In this document: piece after piece, positions 45,287 to 57,880 of the stretch
How the letters are laid out: every line of letters begins with the position of its first letter
How positions within the stretch are numbered: position 1 is the first letter of the stretch
Origin: Saxidomus purpurata
Taxonomy: Eukaryota > Mollusca > Bivalvia > Venerida > Veneridae
Direction of reading: 5' to 3'
Assembly: GCA_022818135.1 (NCBI GenBank)
Contig: JAFMSR010000012.1
Span: 13,149,664 to 13,213,663, forward strand
Length of the DNA stretch: 64,000 nt
Position numbers and translations under genes: made by a program
The notes under the pieces: generated by a model
The model's input: only the letters and a program-made list of their open reading frames with translations
Told to the model about the DNA's origin: nothing
Databases searched by the model: none

Positions 45287-46352
45287 GCACCGCAAAGCGC
45301 AGCAAGATACGCCCGAAGTGTTGTATCAGAGAATGGGAGCAAAATTTAGGCTGTTGAAGCCCAACGGACAGGAACAAGAATAAAAAATTGAAGTTATATA
45401 AAAAAATCTAAGTCCCCAACCAGAAAATCCTAACCTGGTACAAAAGTCAAAAAACACCAAAAAATGGAGGTACCATTCATGTTGTACCACAGAAAAGTGG
45501 TCTCGGTTTTTCCGTACTGCCAATAATAAAAAAGTTACAAAATATGCTATTGATAGTAACATAAAAGGGAAGTAATTCAATAAAAAAATTAAGCAAACAA
45601 AATAGAATCTCCCAAATAAAAACAAGAGCACTGTAATCAAGAGCAAATGCAGAGCAATATCCAAACAGTTATATGACGCTTGAACCCTAAGTGTGACCTT
45701 GACCTTGAAGTGAGCCATCCGGAACATGGCTTCTGCACATCGTCTCAATGTGGTAAACAATTGTGTCAGGTTTCTTCGAAATCCTTCACGGGGGTTCAAG
45801 AGTTACAGAGCGGAAGGGAAACAAAATCAACCCTAAGTGTGACCTTGACCTTGAATCCAGCCATCCGGAACATTACTTCTGCACGTCGTCTCAGTCTGGG
45901 TTAACATTTGTGTCAGGTTTCTTCGAAATCCTTCAAGGGGTTCAAGAGTTACAGAGCGGAAGGGAAACAAAATCATATGACCTTTGACCGCTAAGTATGA
46001 CCTTGACCTTGAATCCAGCCATCCGGAACACTGCTTCTGCACGTCGTCTCAGTCTGGTTAACATTTGTGTCAGGTTTCTTCGAAATCCTTCAAGGAGTTC
46101 AAGAGTTACAGAGCAGAAGGGAAACAAAATGATAGACCTTTGACCGCTAAGTATGACCTTGACCTTGAATCCAGCCATCCGGAACATTGCTTCTGCACGT
46201 CGTCTCAGTCTGGTTAACATTTGTGTCAGGTTTCTTTGAAATCCTTCAAGGGGTTCAAGAGTTACAGAGCGGAAGGGAAATTGCTAACGGACAGACGTAC
46301 AGACGGACACCGAGGCGATAACATAATACATCCCTTCGGGCGTATAAAATAT
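45287..46352 (+). mobile_element. Pearl/Helentron-like element with four 155-bp tandem units
   Basis: It begins near 'acaagagcaccgcaaagcgc' and ends 'atcccttcgggcgtataaa' (about 46332-46350), a terminus like the element at 8.07-8.10 kb. Four core units start at about 45691, 45837, 45995 and 46151 ('gaccttgaccttgaa', 'agccatccggaaca', 'tctgcacgtcgtctcagtct', 'gtgtcaggtttcttcgaaat', 'gttcaagagttacagag'), spaced 146, 158 and 156. After the core comes 'acggacagacgtacagacgg'. Overlapping 60-90-codon frames on both strands, and the 157-codon minus frame at 45326-45799, are repeat-derived. No Rep/helicase. Confidence 0.75.
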
Positions 46353-46398
46353 GTCTGTAAGGTTTCCCAACGTTTGAAAAAAAAACTACAAAAGTGTA

Positions 46399-46498
46399 TG
46401 TGATATACCGATGAAATAGGTACTGCTATTAGGAAGTACGAGACTAGTTGTGATATACCGATGAAATAGGTACTGCTATTAGGAAGTACAAGACTAAG
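46399..46498 (+). repeat. Perfect-period 50-bp tandem duplication
   Basis: 'tgtgatataccgatgaaata' followed by 'ggtactgctattaggaagta' occurs at 46399 and 46449 with one difference near the end (cgagacta versus caagacta). The near-identity suggests a very recent duplication. Confidence 0.95.
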
Positions 46499-47249
46499 AT
46501 GATTAATACAAAATAGGACTGGTGTGGTTTTTGACTTTCAAGTCTTTTTGTATATACTTGATAGGCACAACAATTGCACAAGTGTATATGTTGGTATTTA
46601 ATTTGGACAATTTAAGGACTTTGATATAGAAAGCCATTGCCTAGATAATTAAATCGCGTCCTTATCTTGCCACTGCAAAGGAACGAGATGTTTCATTTTC
46701 TATTTCTGCACCATTTCCAAGTGCTTACTTTATGTGCTCATATTAAAGGTGTAGCTAGCCCAGATTACTGTATGGAAAAATTAGACTGTAGCATTGAATT
46801 CTTATTTTGTCAATTATCGTATGTAGATTGAAAATACTTATGTCTGTCGTCTTTGAAAACATAAATCATGGAAACTTTGACTAGAAGTAATTTCCCACTT
46901 GAGTCATATTTAAATCGGGATTGGCTAGACCTGATTTCCCACTTGAATATTTCATAGGCACAAGCCTGTCAAATCTATCGAATACTAGGAATAAAACCTC
47001 TTCGTAAAGTATGTCATAAGAATTTGGTTTAGTTAGTTATACCGTCTATTTGCGAATGAATTCTAAGATGCTGAAAGGGTTCATTTCTAACATATTAGTA
47101 CACTTTGGGCTCGGATGGCAAATTAAACCTTCTCCGTGATCGAAAGGTTAAAAGTACTGTAATCTCTCATAGATTTAGGGTCATGCATGGTCTGAGCCAT
47201 GCTACCGACCATGTCTCTTTATGTTAGAAAGTTTACAGTGTCTTACGGA
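46499..47249. other. Intergenic, no gene seen
   Basis: Two similar phrases around 'tttcccacttgagtcatatt' and 'tttcccacttgaatatttca' lie at about 46890 and 46935. Nothing else. Confidence 0.4.
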
Positions 47250-47800
47250 GGCTTGGGATAAGTAAACTGCCCGCCTGTAGGAATGGCTAAAATACGGTTG
47301 AAACGGGCGTTAAATTCAACGAATGACAAATCAATTCTTATTGTATGTAGACAGTTGATGCAGACATCGTAAACTCATGGATTTCTTTTTCTATTTTCCA
47401 AGTCAAAATCATAAACCGATATATGTTTCTTATAATTAAATTACCTAGTTCTCTATACATATACATGTATGTGTATAGTTTTCGCCATTTCTGAAAAATT
47501 GTATTTAACCGATGACAATTCTAAACTTTCTTTACCCGGGAAGTAAGTCTGGGGAAAATAAAAGAAAACTAACATCGGCATCTATCATACAGAAAGTGCA
47601 TGAATAGAGTTCTATAGACCTATTTATAATCCCTGTAAACTATTATTGCTATCGCGTCGTTCCGGAAATTAAAAACCCAGACTGCGTCAACAGACGACCG
47701 AGGAAGAGGCTTTTTGCTTGATGATTTCTCTTTGTAAAGAAAGTTTGCTGATCAAATTAAAAGCGTTCTCTCAATGAAGTCTATAGATTGGTCATTCCAT
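47250..47800 (+). repeat. Inverted duplicated block, partner of 24.42-24.90 kb
   Basis: It contains 'tataatccctgtaaactatt' followed by 'attgctatcgcgtcgttccg' and 'gaaattaaaa', the reverse complement of 24.50-24.57 kb. The reading PVNYYCYRVVPEIKNPDC runs on to a TGA after a basic RRPRKR stretch; the other copy diverges after EIK. Confidence 0.7.
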
Positions 47801-48929
47801 CTGTAGAAAAGTCTTCAAAGCAACGTTCTACTTCGGATTGTACATAATTTGAAGGATTATATGTGTCCCCAAAGGTCGTGTAAAATGATAAATAAGCATT
47901 TATGTAGAAGGTCTGAACATTTTCAACCCTTTTCAAAAACATTTTCTGACAATTTTATACATTTGTGTAATGAGAAACTATATATCTTTAAAGTTCCAGG
48001 ATCTTTTTGAATTTACTGATATTGTAAAATAAATATACTGATAGGATAATGATAAAACCATGTTTTATTTACTCTAAAACAATTCTGACATATTCAAGTC
48101 GCTTTTGCACGAAAAAGAGTTGCAAGGAAGCTTTTTTTGCAATATTATTTTAAATGAACAATTTAATTCCAGCAAATAAATCGTGAAGAAACCTTTAAGT
48201 AAGCAAATACATGAAAATGCAATTACCGTATACATTGTATATAAATACATGCACGTAAATACGACAGTGTCACGTAAAGAATAACATGGGCCACTGATGC
48301 TTAACATTTGCTTGGAAAGTTAGAATTGCCTCATGTTTTTCTTTCGTGTTTTTTCTTTCATTAGTAGTTTTATCCATCCTTTCTTTGTATTTTGTAAATT
48401 TGTACTTATGTAGGCATCATGCTGCATATGTTTTAATGTCATGTACACTCTTTTTATGGAGGAAATATCTATCTATATGCAGGTCGGTCAGTGCCAAGCG
48501 GACATTCGTAACATTATTCGACAATATTTGATTGCAAACAACATAGAATTTACATTTTTGTGACTCTCTTTAATACAACACCAATGCTAAAACTGATGAG
48601 CACTTTATTTTCCCGCACATAAACATACTATTTGCTTCAAAATCCTTCAAGACCATTGCTATGGCAACAGCGATTCGAAATGATACGTTTTCTAATTTTG
48701 GCGATGCCCTATGAAAAAAGCATATCACGGAAAGATAAAATATTTTACCAGATATGATATATATCGAAAGAGTATATAATTTTGCAACTAAAAATAAATG
48801 ATGCTGCTTGATATGATATTGATATTGAAATATTGTTTGTTCAAAATATGCAAGAAAGCTAGTTCCCAAGTATTTTGTACGAAAGCACAATTTCCCTTGT
48901 CGCTGGTCATATTCAAATTTTATTACTAT
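47801..48929. other. Intergenic, no gene seen
   Basis: A 134-codon minus-strand frame (48570-48974) runs into the SINE-like sequence at 48.93 kb and shows no domain, so I do not call it a gene. Confidence 0.4.
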
Positions 48930-49062
48930 ATGGGCCACAGGGCTCTTGTGGTCATGATGTTCGCCCCATAACAAAGAGGACCATCCAGACCATATGAGAT
49001 GTGTCCCTTGGCAAGAAACCTAACATTACAGCCCAACCAGCTGCAAATGGGAACCAGTTATG
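48930..49062 (+). mobile_element. Degenerate tRNA-type SINE fragment
   Basis: 'tgtggtcatgatgttcgccc' with 'cataacaaagaggaccatcc' resembles a decayed tRNA-like head. 'gtgtcccttggcaagaaacc' and 'ccaaccagctgcaaatggga' resemble the body of SINEs I associate with bivalves and parallel 'tgtccttaagcaagacac' of the 21-kb SINE. The B-box has decayed. Confidence 0.45.
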
Positions 49063-51524
49063 CAGACATTTTTGTTTCTGTTTCTCTCGTAATTTACCGG
49101 TATTTGTTCGATCATGGTTTCTCGATACCGATTTATTTTTAGGATTAGGTTTCCAAAAATTGTTCTGAAGTCGAGCTGAAATAAATTGGAATCAATCTAT
49201 TCAGGCTTTGACGGATATGCTATTGAGAAATATCTTGATGACATTAACACAAATTTGCAGTTTGATACCGTAATAGTTCGATAATATTAGAATATTCAAG
49301 CGCCTCAAGGAAGCAGATTGTTCCCAATTATAAAGAGAAATGCTGCAGAGTTTAAGGTTCAGTTATTGTAACAAGAAATCTAACATAGTTTTGTCCGGTT
49401 TGACGAGTATTAATTTAATAAAGAGTACTAGAATCGATAACTTATCGCATAACTGGTACTTTGAGAGAACATTGCTAGTGCAGAAAAAGCGGGCAGACGC
49501 GAAATGATGCGCTCGCAAAAATCAATGATGTATTATAGATGAACATCAATAGTCAATTAAATCTATTGTGAGGCTGTTGGAATGTTTTGTGCAGGCATTT
49601 AGTTGCAACCGCAACACAAACTGTAAAAGAGATAATGTAAAACATCAAGAAGCTGTAGTGTCCATTAACTTTTCCGGCAGAAGACAAACTTTACCTCCAT
49701 GCCCACTTTAGATACTAGTTCCGCTTTGATATAGCTCTATACCATGGTAAGATATCAAGAACAAAGTTGAATAAAAACGTGTTTCATTATTGAGTCAGCA
49801 ATGGAAAAGGAAGAAAGAAAAAAATGGTAACTGATAACTTCCTTTGTAAGGAATACAAAGTGTACAGCCCAGAGCGAATGTGCAGTGTCATAAGTGCAAC
49901 CGGTGCTTTGAAACTTTGAAACTTTACTGGCGTACTTCCTCGGTAATTGGTACAATTATTAAATAAAAGCGATGCAAAAAAATTCTTTGTTTGAAATACC
50001 GAAGTCGTATTTACAGAAGTTGCGTACTCGTCCTTACTAAACTATCACTTATCAGCGGAAATCCTTATCCAGACAAACATTTAGCATGCATCTATTCAGA
50101 TCACCAAACCTCCATTACATCAAAATGATTAGATTTCCTTTTAATCAGGGCTTCTGAATGAAGCTTTTAAATAGAAGATTACAAAACATGCATGATGGAA
50201 TTAAGACAAATGGGAATTCTTACAGATATTTAACACTTATCTTGTCTGACGTGATAGAAACATCGGTTGCACCTGTAAAATTTTATCTACCTCAAGTCAC
50301 GCTTGAAAATATCATCAAAATTTACGATAAACATTATGATAAAAAGATGTAAAATATACTCAGAATTTATTGGAATTTTAACAGATTTCAATTCCACGTA
50401 AACAATTTAATGCGCTTCTCAGAGGTATAGCCTCCGCTGGTTTTACAATTTTGTAATCTTCCAAAATTTCCAAAAAGTATTCAAATTTCAAGTGTTTTGG
50501 CGTTTACCTATTTTGACTGCCAAATTCATCGCCTCATAATCAAAGTCATAAATGTTTCGTTTCTTGCTTCTCAAGAAGGAAATGATAACGTTAAATATTC
50601 CATGTTTCGCAAAACAAAACTAAACATGAATCAATTCTGAACAGCAAGTTCGGCGATTTAGAATGTACAATGTATTATCATTGAAGTGATTTCTGCTTAA
50701 CTATGTACCCAAACATAATATCACAGCACAAGTGGAAGGAATTCATGTTAAAATTAATATCAGAATAAATAAAAAAAAGATATTTGAAAAAAATGTGTTT
50801 ATCTTCATATAGTAAAGATCTATGAAGAAAAAAATCAATTTGAAATGCATAGAAAAAGACATTAGCTTCAGAAAAAAAGGCAAAGGTATGTTCCTTCCAC
50901 CTGTTGACCACAGTAATCAAATAACCTGGTAGTTGGGCTAGTTAGTTCTTTTGTCCGCACTAACATCCAAAGAGCGTACGAGAACTGACTTAATACGTAT
51001 ACATGACTTGTATGGGTGTATTTCCATTTATTCCTAATGCATTTTTGTATGTAAACTAAAGGCCAAATTCATGCCAAATCTTATAAGTTATGTTTACTCT
51101 GCCTAATGATCACATATGTCTAAAAGCTTATATACATGTACATACAGTTCATGTCTGCAATCACTTGATCTTCACCTCAAATTCAATTAGCTTTTTTCTA
51201 CACGTATTGCGCTCAATGACCGTAATAAAGCAGATGTATGAATACATGACTTGTCCGCTGTAATCAGACTCGATCTCTGGAATATACGTGTATGACTAGA
51301 TCATAATGGCTAGGTTGTTCTTTCAAATACCAAGTACCTCCTCCACAAGAGGCTGGTTGGTATCGCAAATGCCAAATACCTGACTATTGATGTCAGATCT
51401 TACCAAAATTATGATTCAGGTTTAGCGTGACAAACGGCAATTTTCTATATATAGCTCCTGTGTGCAGTATAAGGGGTAGGCCTATCTAACCAAAGAGTCA
51501 TGTATAAGATAGGGGCAAGACCTG
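49063..51524. other. Intergenic, no gene seen
   Basis: A 64-codon frame at 50158-50352 follows an acceptor-like 'ccttttaatcag' (ending at about 50148) and has non-repetitive composition, but there is no second line of support. The rest is AT-rich. Confidence 0.35.
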
Positions 51525-51800
51525 TTGTTTATCTATACTACGTTTTTCTTATTTTTAGACTTGCATAGCATGACATTACACATAATCACAACATGGCATA
51601 GCATCGACCATATCATCGACATCATCATGCATCATCTTGCATCACGTATATCAGCACATTTCATGTCATTGTCACATATATTCTATTACATCATGTCACG
51701 TCATATAGTTTTAAAGATTTTTATCACGTCACATCACTACATCGCGTCATTGCATTAAATCATATTTGTTACATCACTTCATTTCATATATCATTACATT
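51525..51800. repeat. Degenerate CATCA-rich simple-sequence tract
   Basis: 'atcatcgacatcatcatgca', 'atcatcttgcatcacgtata' and many CATCAC/GTCAC variants recur for about 270 bp without a fixed period. The 77-codon frame here is a product of this composition (His/Ile/Ser-rich). Confidence 0.65.
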
Positions 51801-54800
51801 ACAGTTTCTTGAACAACGGATAGCTATAAAATATCTCATATGGGTATGCGTCGCGCGTAAAAAGCCATGGTATTATCTTTTTCCTTCCAGGCAAGACATT
51901 AGTCACTCTTACTATGACATTTCTTAGGTGTTTTTTGCTGAGTATGCCATCTTTATGAATATTTTATCATCCCATGTGGCATTTTCAGACCCATAGACTT
52001 TATCAGTCAACTAATAAATTCAACAGTCAGATCTAGTCCAAAACATACCTAGCCTGTTTTTCATGATTAAGTTAATATGATCTTTTTACGGAACTACGAG
52101 TTAATTCCGTGTCCATGTTCATTTTGACCAAAATAATGTCCTGGAAGAAAATTAACCCCTATCTTTATTCTATTATCTGAAAAATGATATTTCTTTTCGT
52201 CTAATGTCCCGACGCGCTCAACAGCAATGTTTACGGATCATGCGAACTCCTAAATATTTGTTCATTACATGATATTGATTTTAGGATGAATACTTGCAGC
52301 AGACGTCCGTCATTTTCCGAGATAACACCCATTCCATTATTGCTGTGTCCGTTGATACGGAGAAGTAGGGAGATTTCTGATTCCGCTTTGGAATATAACA
52401 TTAAGCGGTAAGTCTCCTTAATTCTTATACAATCATTCCAGATTACTGTTGACACGTTGTTTGGGCAATTTTGTGTTCAGTCTTAATTCCTCTAATGTGG
52501 GTTATCTGTTTTAATTATTATCACTGCTTTGAGTGCGTGTTTCCTCATTTTGTGGCATTGCAACGTGTACCGATTGTGTAATTTACAAAATGTTGACATT
52601 GATAAAGTGGCTCGGTAAAATTGGTGGTTTTAAATTAAATTGAAAAAAAAAAAATTACTTGACGTATCTTTAGAGGCCTCCTCAATGTAATGAAATTTCC
52701 ATCAAATAATTCTATAAGATTATATGTAAAGGTCCTTTATATGTTTAATAATATGGTCTAATTTGCACTGCTCGATGTCTCCAAAAGCGGAAACGAAGGT
52801 AAGTTACGCACCTCCGTAAGTAAAGAAACAGATGGAAATGATATGATATGAGAGTACAAACCTAACAAGGAAAATTAGAATACATACCAAAAATACCACC
52901 AGGGGTATACTAGAATGGACTTGCAGCTTACGGGTATATATTGATATTTATTATATACCTACTAATGTTTATCTGAATTTGTGCAGTAAAATACAACATC
53001 CCGTATCAAATTTTCCGTATCAGATGGATTTAGCCGTATCTTATCTGTCCACCGTGTAAGTTGTACACAAATGCATATTCATATCCAGGGCGCGTGAGAC
53101 GCTGGGTGCTGGGGGTCCGGGGCATGTGCCCCGAAAGTTGAACCAACATGCATCTGGTGCATTCTAGGGGCCCTTTGAGCACGTACAGAAAACAAACATG
53201 TTAACCACAGCAAATTTTTGCATCACCGTATCAAAATTGACTCGATCCAATTGAAGAAAAAGAACACGTGTCCCAAACACAGGTGGAAGGAACATACCTT
53301 TGACTTTATAATAAATCCAAAAAAAAAAAATTGTTCATAGCTCTTTACTATAGACAAGGTTCCAAAACACGCTATATGAAAACAAGAAAACTGTGATACA
53401 AAACTATCACAGCGGGCCTTAGAACAGTGTCTTAACTTGATAAGTTGCCAAGTCCCAATTATTTTTTTTCTCCTTTCGCGTGAGAGCTTCCTACTTTTGT
53501 AACATGAGCAAAAAGTTCCACATATTACAACTTATATTTTAAAGAAACTTTATATTTTTACAAAGCAACGACTATAATTGGGGATACCAACACTCAAATT
53601 TCTTGTTAAAATAGAAAATGTAATAGATGAGACAATTCAAGTGTTGATGCCTGGCATCAAGACGAAGCAAATTCAGTAAACATCAAAACCTGGTGAAGAC
53701 ACGGGTTAGTAAATGAATGCATATGAAATGTATGCAACCATTCACGTAAATATATTGTAAGCTACTGATTATTACTAATTGTATTATACGCTACACATTG
53801 AAGAGTGATGTTAACCCATCTTTATTTCACTTTCTTGGGCGATTTTCATTCATTTCATAATATGCGTGCACAGAACTATCCACTACTTCACTTACATTCC
53901 CGTTTGACCGAAGCTGGTGTACAATAAAAAAACTGCTAACTTCTTTCTTAACGTGTGCAAAGAACTATTCACTACTAAACTTGCATATACATTTTCCAAA
54001 GCAGTCTTAAATATAGCAGGCCGCTGAGGCGGCCCGCAACAAGCATTTCGCTCCAAAAAAACTGCCATTTCTTTCAAATTTGAGATACGTCTAACAAATT
54101 TGGACGAATTTAAAAGGGAAAAGATAGCCTAGAGCTTTAAGAAAAAGTTTACTTCAATTGAAAATTCCATGCCGTTTTCGTTCTACAAGCGAAAATGCCA
54201 ACGCTGGAATAGCGATTTTCGTTCAGGCCAGAAAAATGTCACACATTTTCCGACGGTGATTTTCTCTAAATTCTCCAAAGTCCACCTTTAAACGTTTAAA
54301 TTTATTATGATATCAGTTTTAATGTATAGATTAAGACATCGGTACATTTGTTTATTAAAGATTAAGAAAAAAGAAACCCATAAGAGATGGGTCAATAATT
54401 CGTACTTTTGAGTCTAATTTCTTGCCAAAAAAATCATCGTAAGGGGAATTAGATGGCGTTGTGATTTTGAAATTTACCGCTTTGTAATCACCATTCGGAA
54501 TTCAACAAAATGACGAACTTCAAAGGGAGGTAAACTTGTAACTTTACACTGTGCACAGTATACTTTACGGAAAAGTAAGCGTGTACATACTAGATGTCTA
54601 CATTGTTATTCAAGTACGCATATTATATAATGTTTTTCAGAAATAGGTAATTAACCTTTTCAAAAACGGACATGTTCTGATGAAATCAGCCCTTAAACCC
54701 CCCCCCCCCTTCAGCCTTCAGTTTTTATTGCATGTTTGGACTTTTTATATTTTCACCTTTTCTGACGAAGTATACGCATTGGCGTACGTGCGTATGCCTG

Positions 54801-55154
54801 GATACGCGCCTGATATCATATTCCTACGCTAAAAGTTGAAAAATAGATCCACATTGATGGAGTAAAATAAATAGAGTTTCATTGTCGTCACATTTTTCTT
54901 AATGTCACATTTGAAGACAAATGAATACAACGTCTTTTTCGCATTAAATAAAACAGAAAGATAATTTACAGTTTGCATCTACTTTTTATTAATGTTGTTT
55001 GTTTATACACGGAAGAAGGAAGTGACGTCATCGACGTCATATAAAACGTGACACGAAATAGCGCGTTATGTTGATTTTTGCCATTAATGACACAAATTAA
55101 CGTTTATATAAAATTTAACATATGATATTCGGTAAAAGGTATATAATAAAAGGT
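51801..55154. other. Intergenic; GC-rich TE-like patch at 53.09-53.18 kb
   Basis: A patch at 53085-53175 with 'gggggtccggggcatgtgcc' and '.cccgaaagtt' resembles the GC-rich palindrome inside the 5.1-6.7 kb hAT-like element, so it is probably a fragment of a similar element. Two CRE-like sites (TGACGTCA at 55023 and CGACGTCAT at 55032) precede a TATAAAA. A C-run lies at about 54699. No gene was seen. Confidence 0.4.
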
Positions 55155-55238
55155 ATATTATAACAGGCGGTTGATCTTTCTCGTTGGCTGCATAGATCAG
55201 GAGATACGACGCCGCAGATCAACCGACTGTTATAATAT
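55155..55238. repeat. Hairpin with 23-bp arms
   Basis: 'atattataacaggcggttga' + 'tct' (55155-55177) pairs with 55216-55238, with one mismatch. The 38-base loop itself contains 'gatcaggagata'. It may be a small foldback element. Confidence 0.8.
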
Positions 55239-57477
55239 TCCGTATGTATTCAGCGGATTCAGAGCTACTATTAAATGGGTTGATGATGAACCCGCACTTA
55301 CCCGAATATATTTATAAAATGTAAAATACCACAAAAATATATAAATAAAAATGTGAACGTTTACCATTCAGTGAATGGCTATGCGGCTTATTACAGTACA
55401 TTACACCAGGCTTAAAACAGGATACTAAAGTCTGGTTTTTTTCACAACAACGTTATAAAATAATAATATGCCTAAATTATTTCAATACTTTTTTTAAAGC
55501 CTCTGTTACATTGCTTATAATCTACGGCATTGCTTCATTACATATGCAATGAGGGTATAAATGGATTTTGACTTTGACTTCACTTAAATAAACTGAATAC
55601 TTGAATGAGTTTTTCGTGGCTGTTTACCAATTATTTTGATATATTCGATATTTCAAACTTAAAGATCAAAATGCGATGATGCACTTAAGACAGAAAGAAC
55701 ACATTTTAGCAGTTTAATAGGTAGTTCAGTATCTCCATAAAGAAAGCTTAATGCATACTTTAAGTGTAAAGCTGATATTTCGGTATAGATCAAATACCTA
55801 TATTTGGCCGGTGAGTGCTAGCTGGCTCTTCTCTCTGTTTTTACTAGTAATGGTCGTTAATGTAAAATTTTGATGAATTTACGAGAAATTCATAAACAAC
55901 GGGATGTATTCAAGTTTCTTATTGAAATGTGGTTTCTACTTTAAGAATAAATGTAATAATTCTAAAGAGCGTGCACTAAAATATATATTACAATCAATTA
56001 AGTTAAATTGGTTTATTAAATATTAATTATAAAGATTTATAATTTACAACGATTGTAAGTGTTTAAATGTTGTTAAGACATTTTAATGAACAGAAGAAAA
56101 CTTCCAATGGGTAATTTCTGAAACACATGTTAAAGCCATTTTTCTTTGAGTATAACGAGAGGCAGTTGGGTAGAAATTAAACTATACAGGATATTGCCAC
56201 AATGATTGAAGAATTCAAAACCCTATCATAAGTACTGCAAATCTTTTGAAGCTCAATCTAATCACATTTGCTATGACGTTTTTAAACTAATGATTTTAAC
56301 AAAATGTAAGTAATAAATCGTGCAGATCACTTCTTACCTGAATAAGCACTTCAGCTGCACTTAAGGCTAATTTACGAATATATGATCATTGAAGACTTCG
56401 TGTATCATCATTTTTTTTGTCTAATTTATAATGCTTGTTTCTTGTATCCGCACTTACCTTGAAATTACAAAGACAATAACATCCTATGGCAACTTTGTTT
56501 ATATATGGAGGGTTACAGGAAATTTATTTGTCACTGAAGGTGCTATATGAAGATAATAAAAGTATTCGTATTGGCCAATCAGATTGAAGTTGATTGCGGT
56601 TTGAAATAGTTAAAGAAAAGCACCGGATGTACCAAATGAAGAATGTTACGTGCGTGTTATGTGTGCAACAAACTCGATTATCTACAACAACAGGGAAAGA
56701 TCACAACAGTAAACTAATGCAAACAAATCTACCACAGAGGCATCCATATTACACAAATCAAAACATTATACACTACTGAATCAAAACAAATGTTCTTAAC
56801 AATAATCCTGAACAGAGTAAGTATAAGTTTGGCGCACGGGATTCTTTATGGATAGAGGGCTACCACATAGGTATGGAAAGGAGAACGAAAACCAATAAAA
56901 TAAGAAAGTCCCAAGCTTTACAACCATACACGTCTATCAAACGTCTATCAAACAAAGAATGTAGTCGCAATCTTGATTTTACTTTTGTCTTCTTTTGACT
57001 TCCCTGCAATAACCTTGTGAAATTAAGAACTTTAATTCAGAATAGGGTGATGTACACTTTTACTGATAGCACCATAGGTCTGATACACGGATTGACCCAC
57101 TTTGAAATGTCTCTGTTGACTGACGCTACGTAATATGGTTGCTGATGTTGTGTCATTCCTCCTTATTTAAGCTGCGTATAAAAAATTTTAATGTTGAATC
57201 GAAAAGTGCTGTATGTTTAAGTAAACAAAAACAAACAGACGAATAAATGAATAAACACAACTTCTTACAATTTGCTAATATTAATTGCTCAGTGAAATGA
57301 TTTCATCAACAACACATCGAATTTATTGTCAAAATCAGCCAATTTGCATTTCTAACACGCATTCTAACGCAATACCGGTGTAACGCCGTTTCTGAATGGC
57401 TACATCGTTTAAATCGTTTAAACAACGTATATATAGTCGCAAATATCGAACAGTGCTTTAAATATCGCATTAGAGTA
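55239..57477. other. Intergenic, no gene seen
   Basis: Short frames only (56594-56779). A small direct repeat 'acgtctatcaaacg' lies at about 56930-56950. An 'agtcgcaaatatcgaa' motif at about 57435 belongs with the next inverted-repeat element. Confidence 0.4.
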
Positions 57478-57623
57478 GTTTTGTAATTTTGATACTTGCG
57501 ACTGTATTACTGTTTTAATGATCGCACACAGTTTTAACAGCTGCGGCTAACGCCGTCACCGTTAAAAATATTTGCGACCATTAACAACCGTACATACAGT
57601 CGCAAATATCAAAACTACAAAAC
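57478..57623. mobile_element. Inverted-repeat element with TCGCAAATATC motif
   Basis: 'gttttgtaattttgatactt' + 'gcgactgta' (57478-57506) pairs with 57595-57623, with two mismatches in 29. Inside are 'taacgccgtcaccgttaaaa' and 'atttgcgacca'. The motif 'gtcgcaaatatc' also lies just left at 57435, suggesting a partial extra copy. Confidence 0.65.
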
Positions 57624-57646
57624 ATTTAACCCTATATATAAAGATT

Positions 57647-57655
57647 TTATTATTA

Positions 57656-57690
<35 letters not shown>

Positions 57691-57693
57691 TAT
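57647..57693 (+). repeat. (ATT)n microsatellite, probable LINE tail
   Basis: About 14 ATT units with one ATC, preceded by 'tatataaagattttattatt', as in the tails of the LINE copies. The upstream sequence shows no LINE coding, so only the tail may remain. Confidence 0.85.
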
Positions 57694-57796
57694 TTAACAA
57701 TCGAATATTTAAATGACGTAACCAGTCGGAAACGACGTTAAATCGGTAGTGCGCTAGAATATAGGAATAATATAGCGCTTGTACTCTTGCAAAGGA

Positions 57797-57880
57797 GCTA
57801 GCTTTTATGGCGGCGTGATAGTGTCCGCTTAACAAACTGGAGATCCCAAGTTCGACTCCTGCTAGCGGGGAAGCAGTTTT
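57797..57880 (+). mobile_element. tRNA-like sequence / SINE head
   Basis: A-box-like 'atggcggcgtgatagtg' (57807-57823) and B-box-like 'aagttcgactcc' (57848-57859) are present, and GCTAGC at both ends (57798 and 57861) could pair as an acceptor stem. The anticodon and T arms do not pair well, so I read it as a tRNA-derived SINE head and not a functional tRNA. Confidence 0.4.

Noticed and set aside
45326..46220. Minus- and plus-strand frames of 70-157 codons over the tandem array
   Set aside because: The translations repeat with the 155-bp unit and run through its edges; repeat-derived.
57797..57870. Functional tRNA gene with GCTAGC acceptor stem
   Set aside because: The T and anticodon arms do not pair properly; more like a tRNA-derived SINE head.
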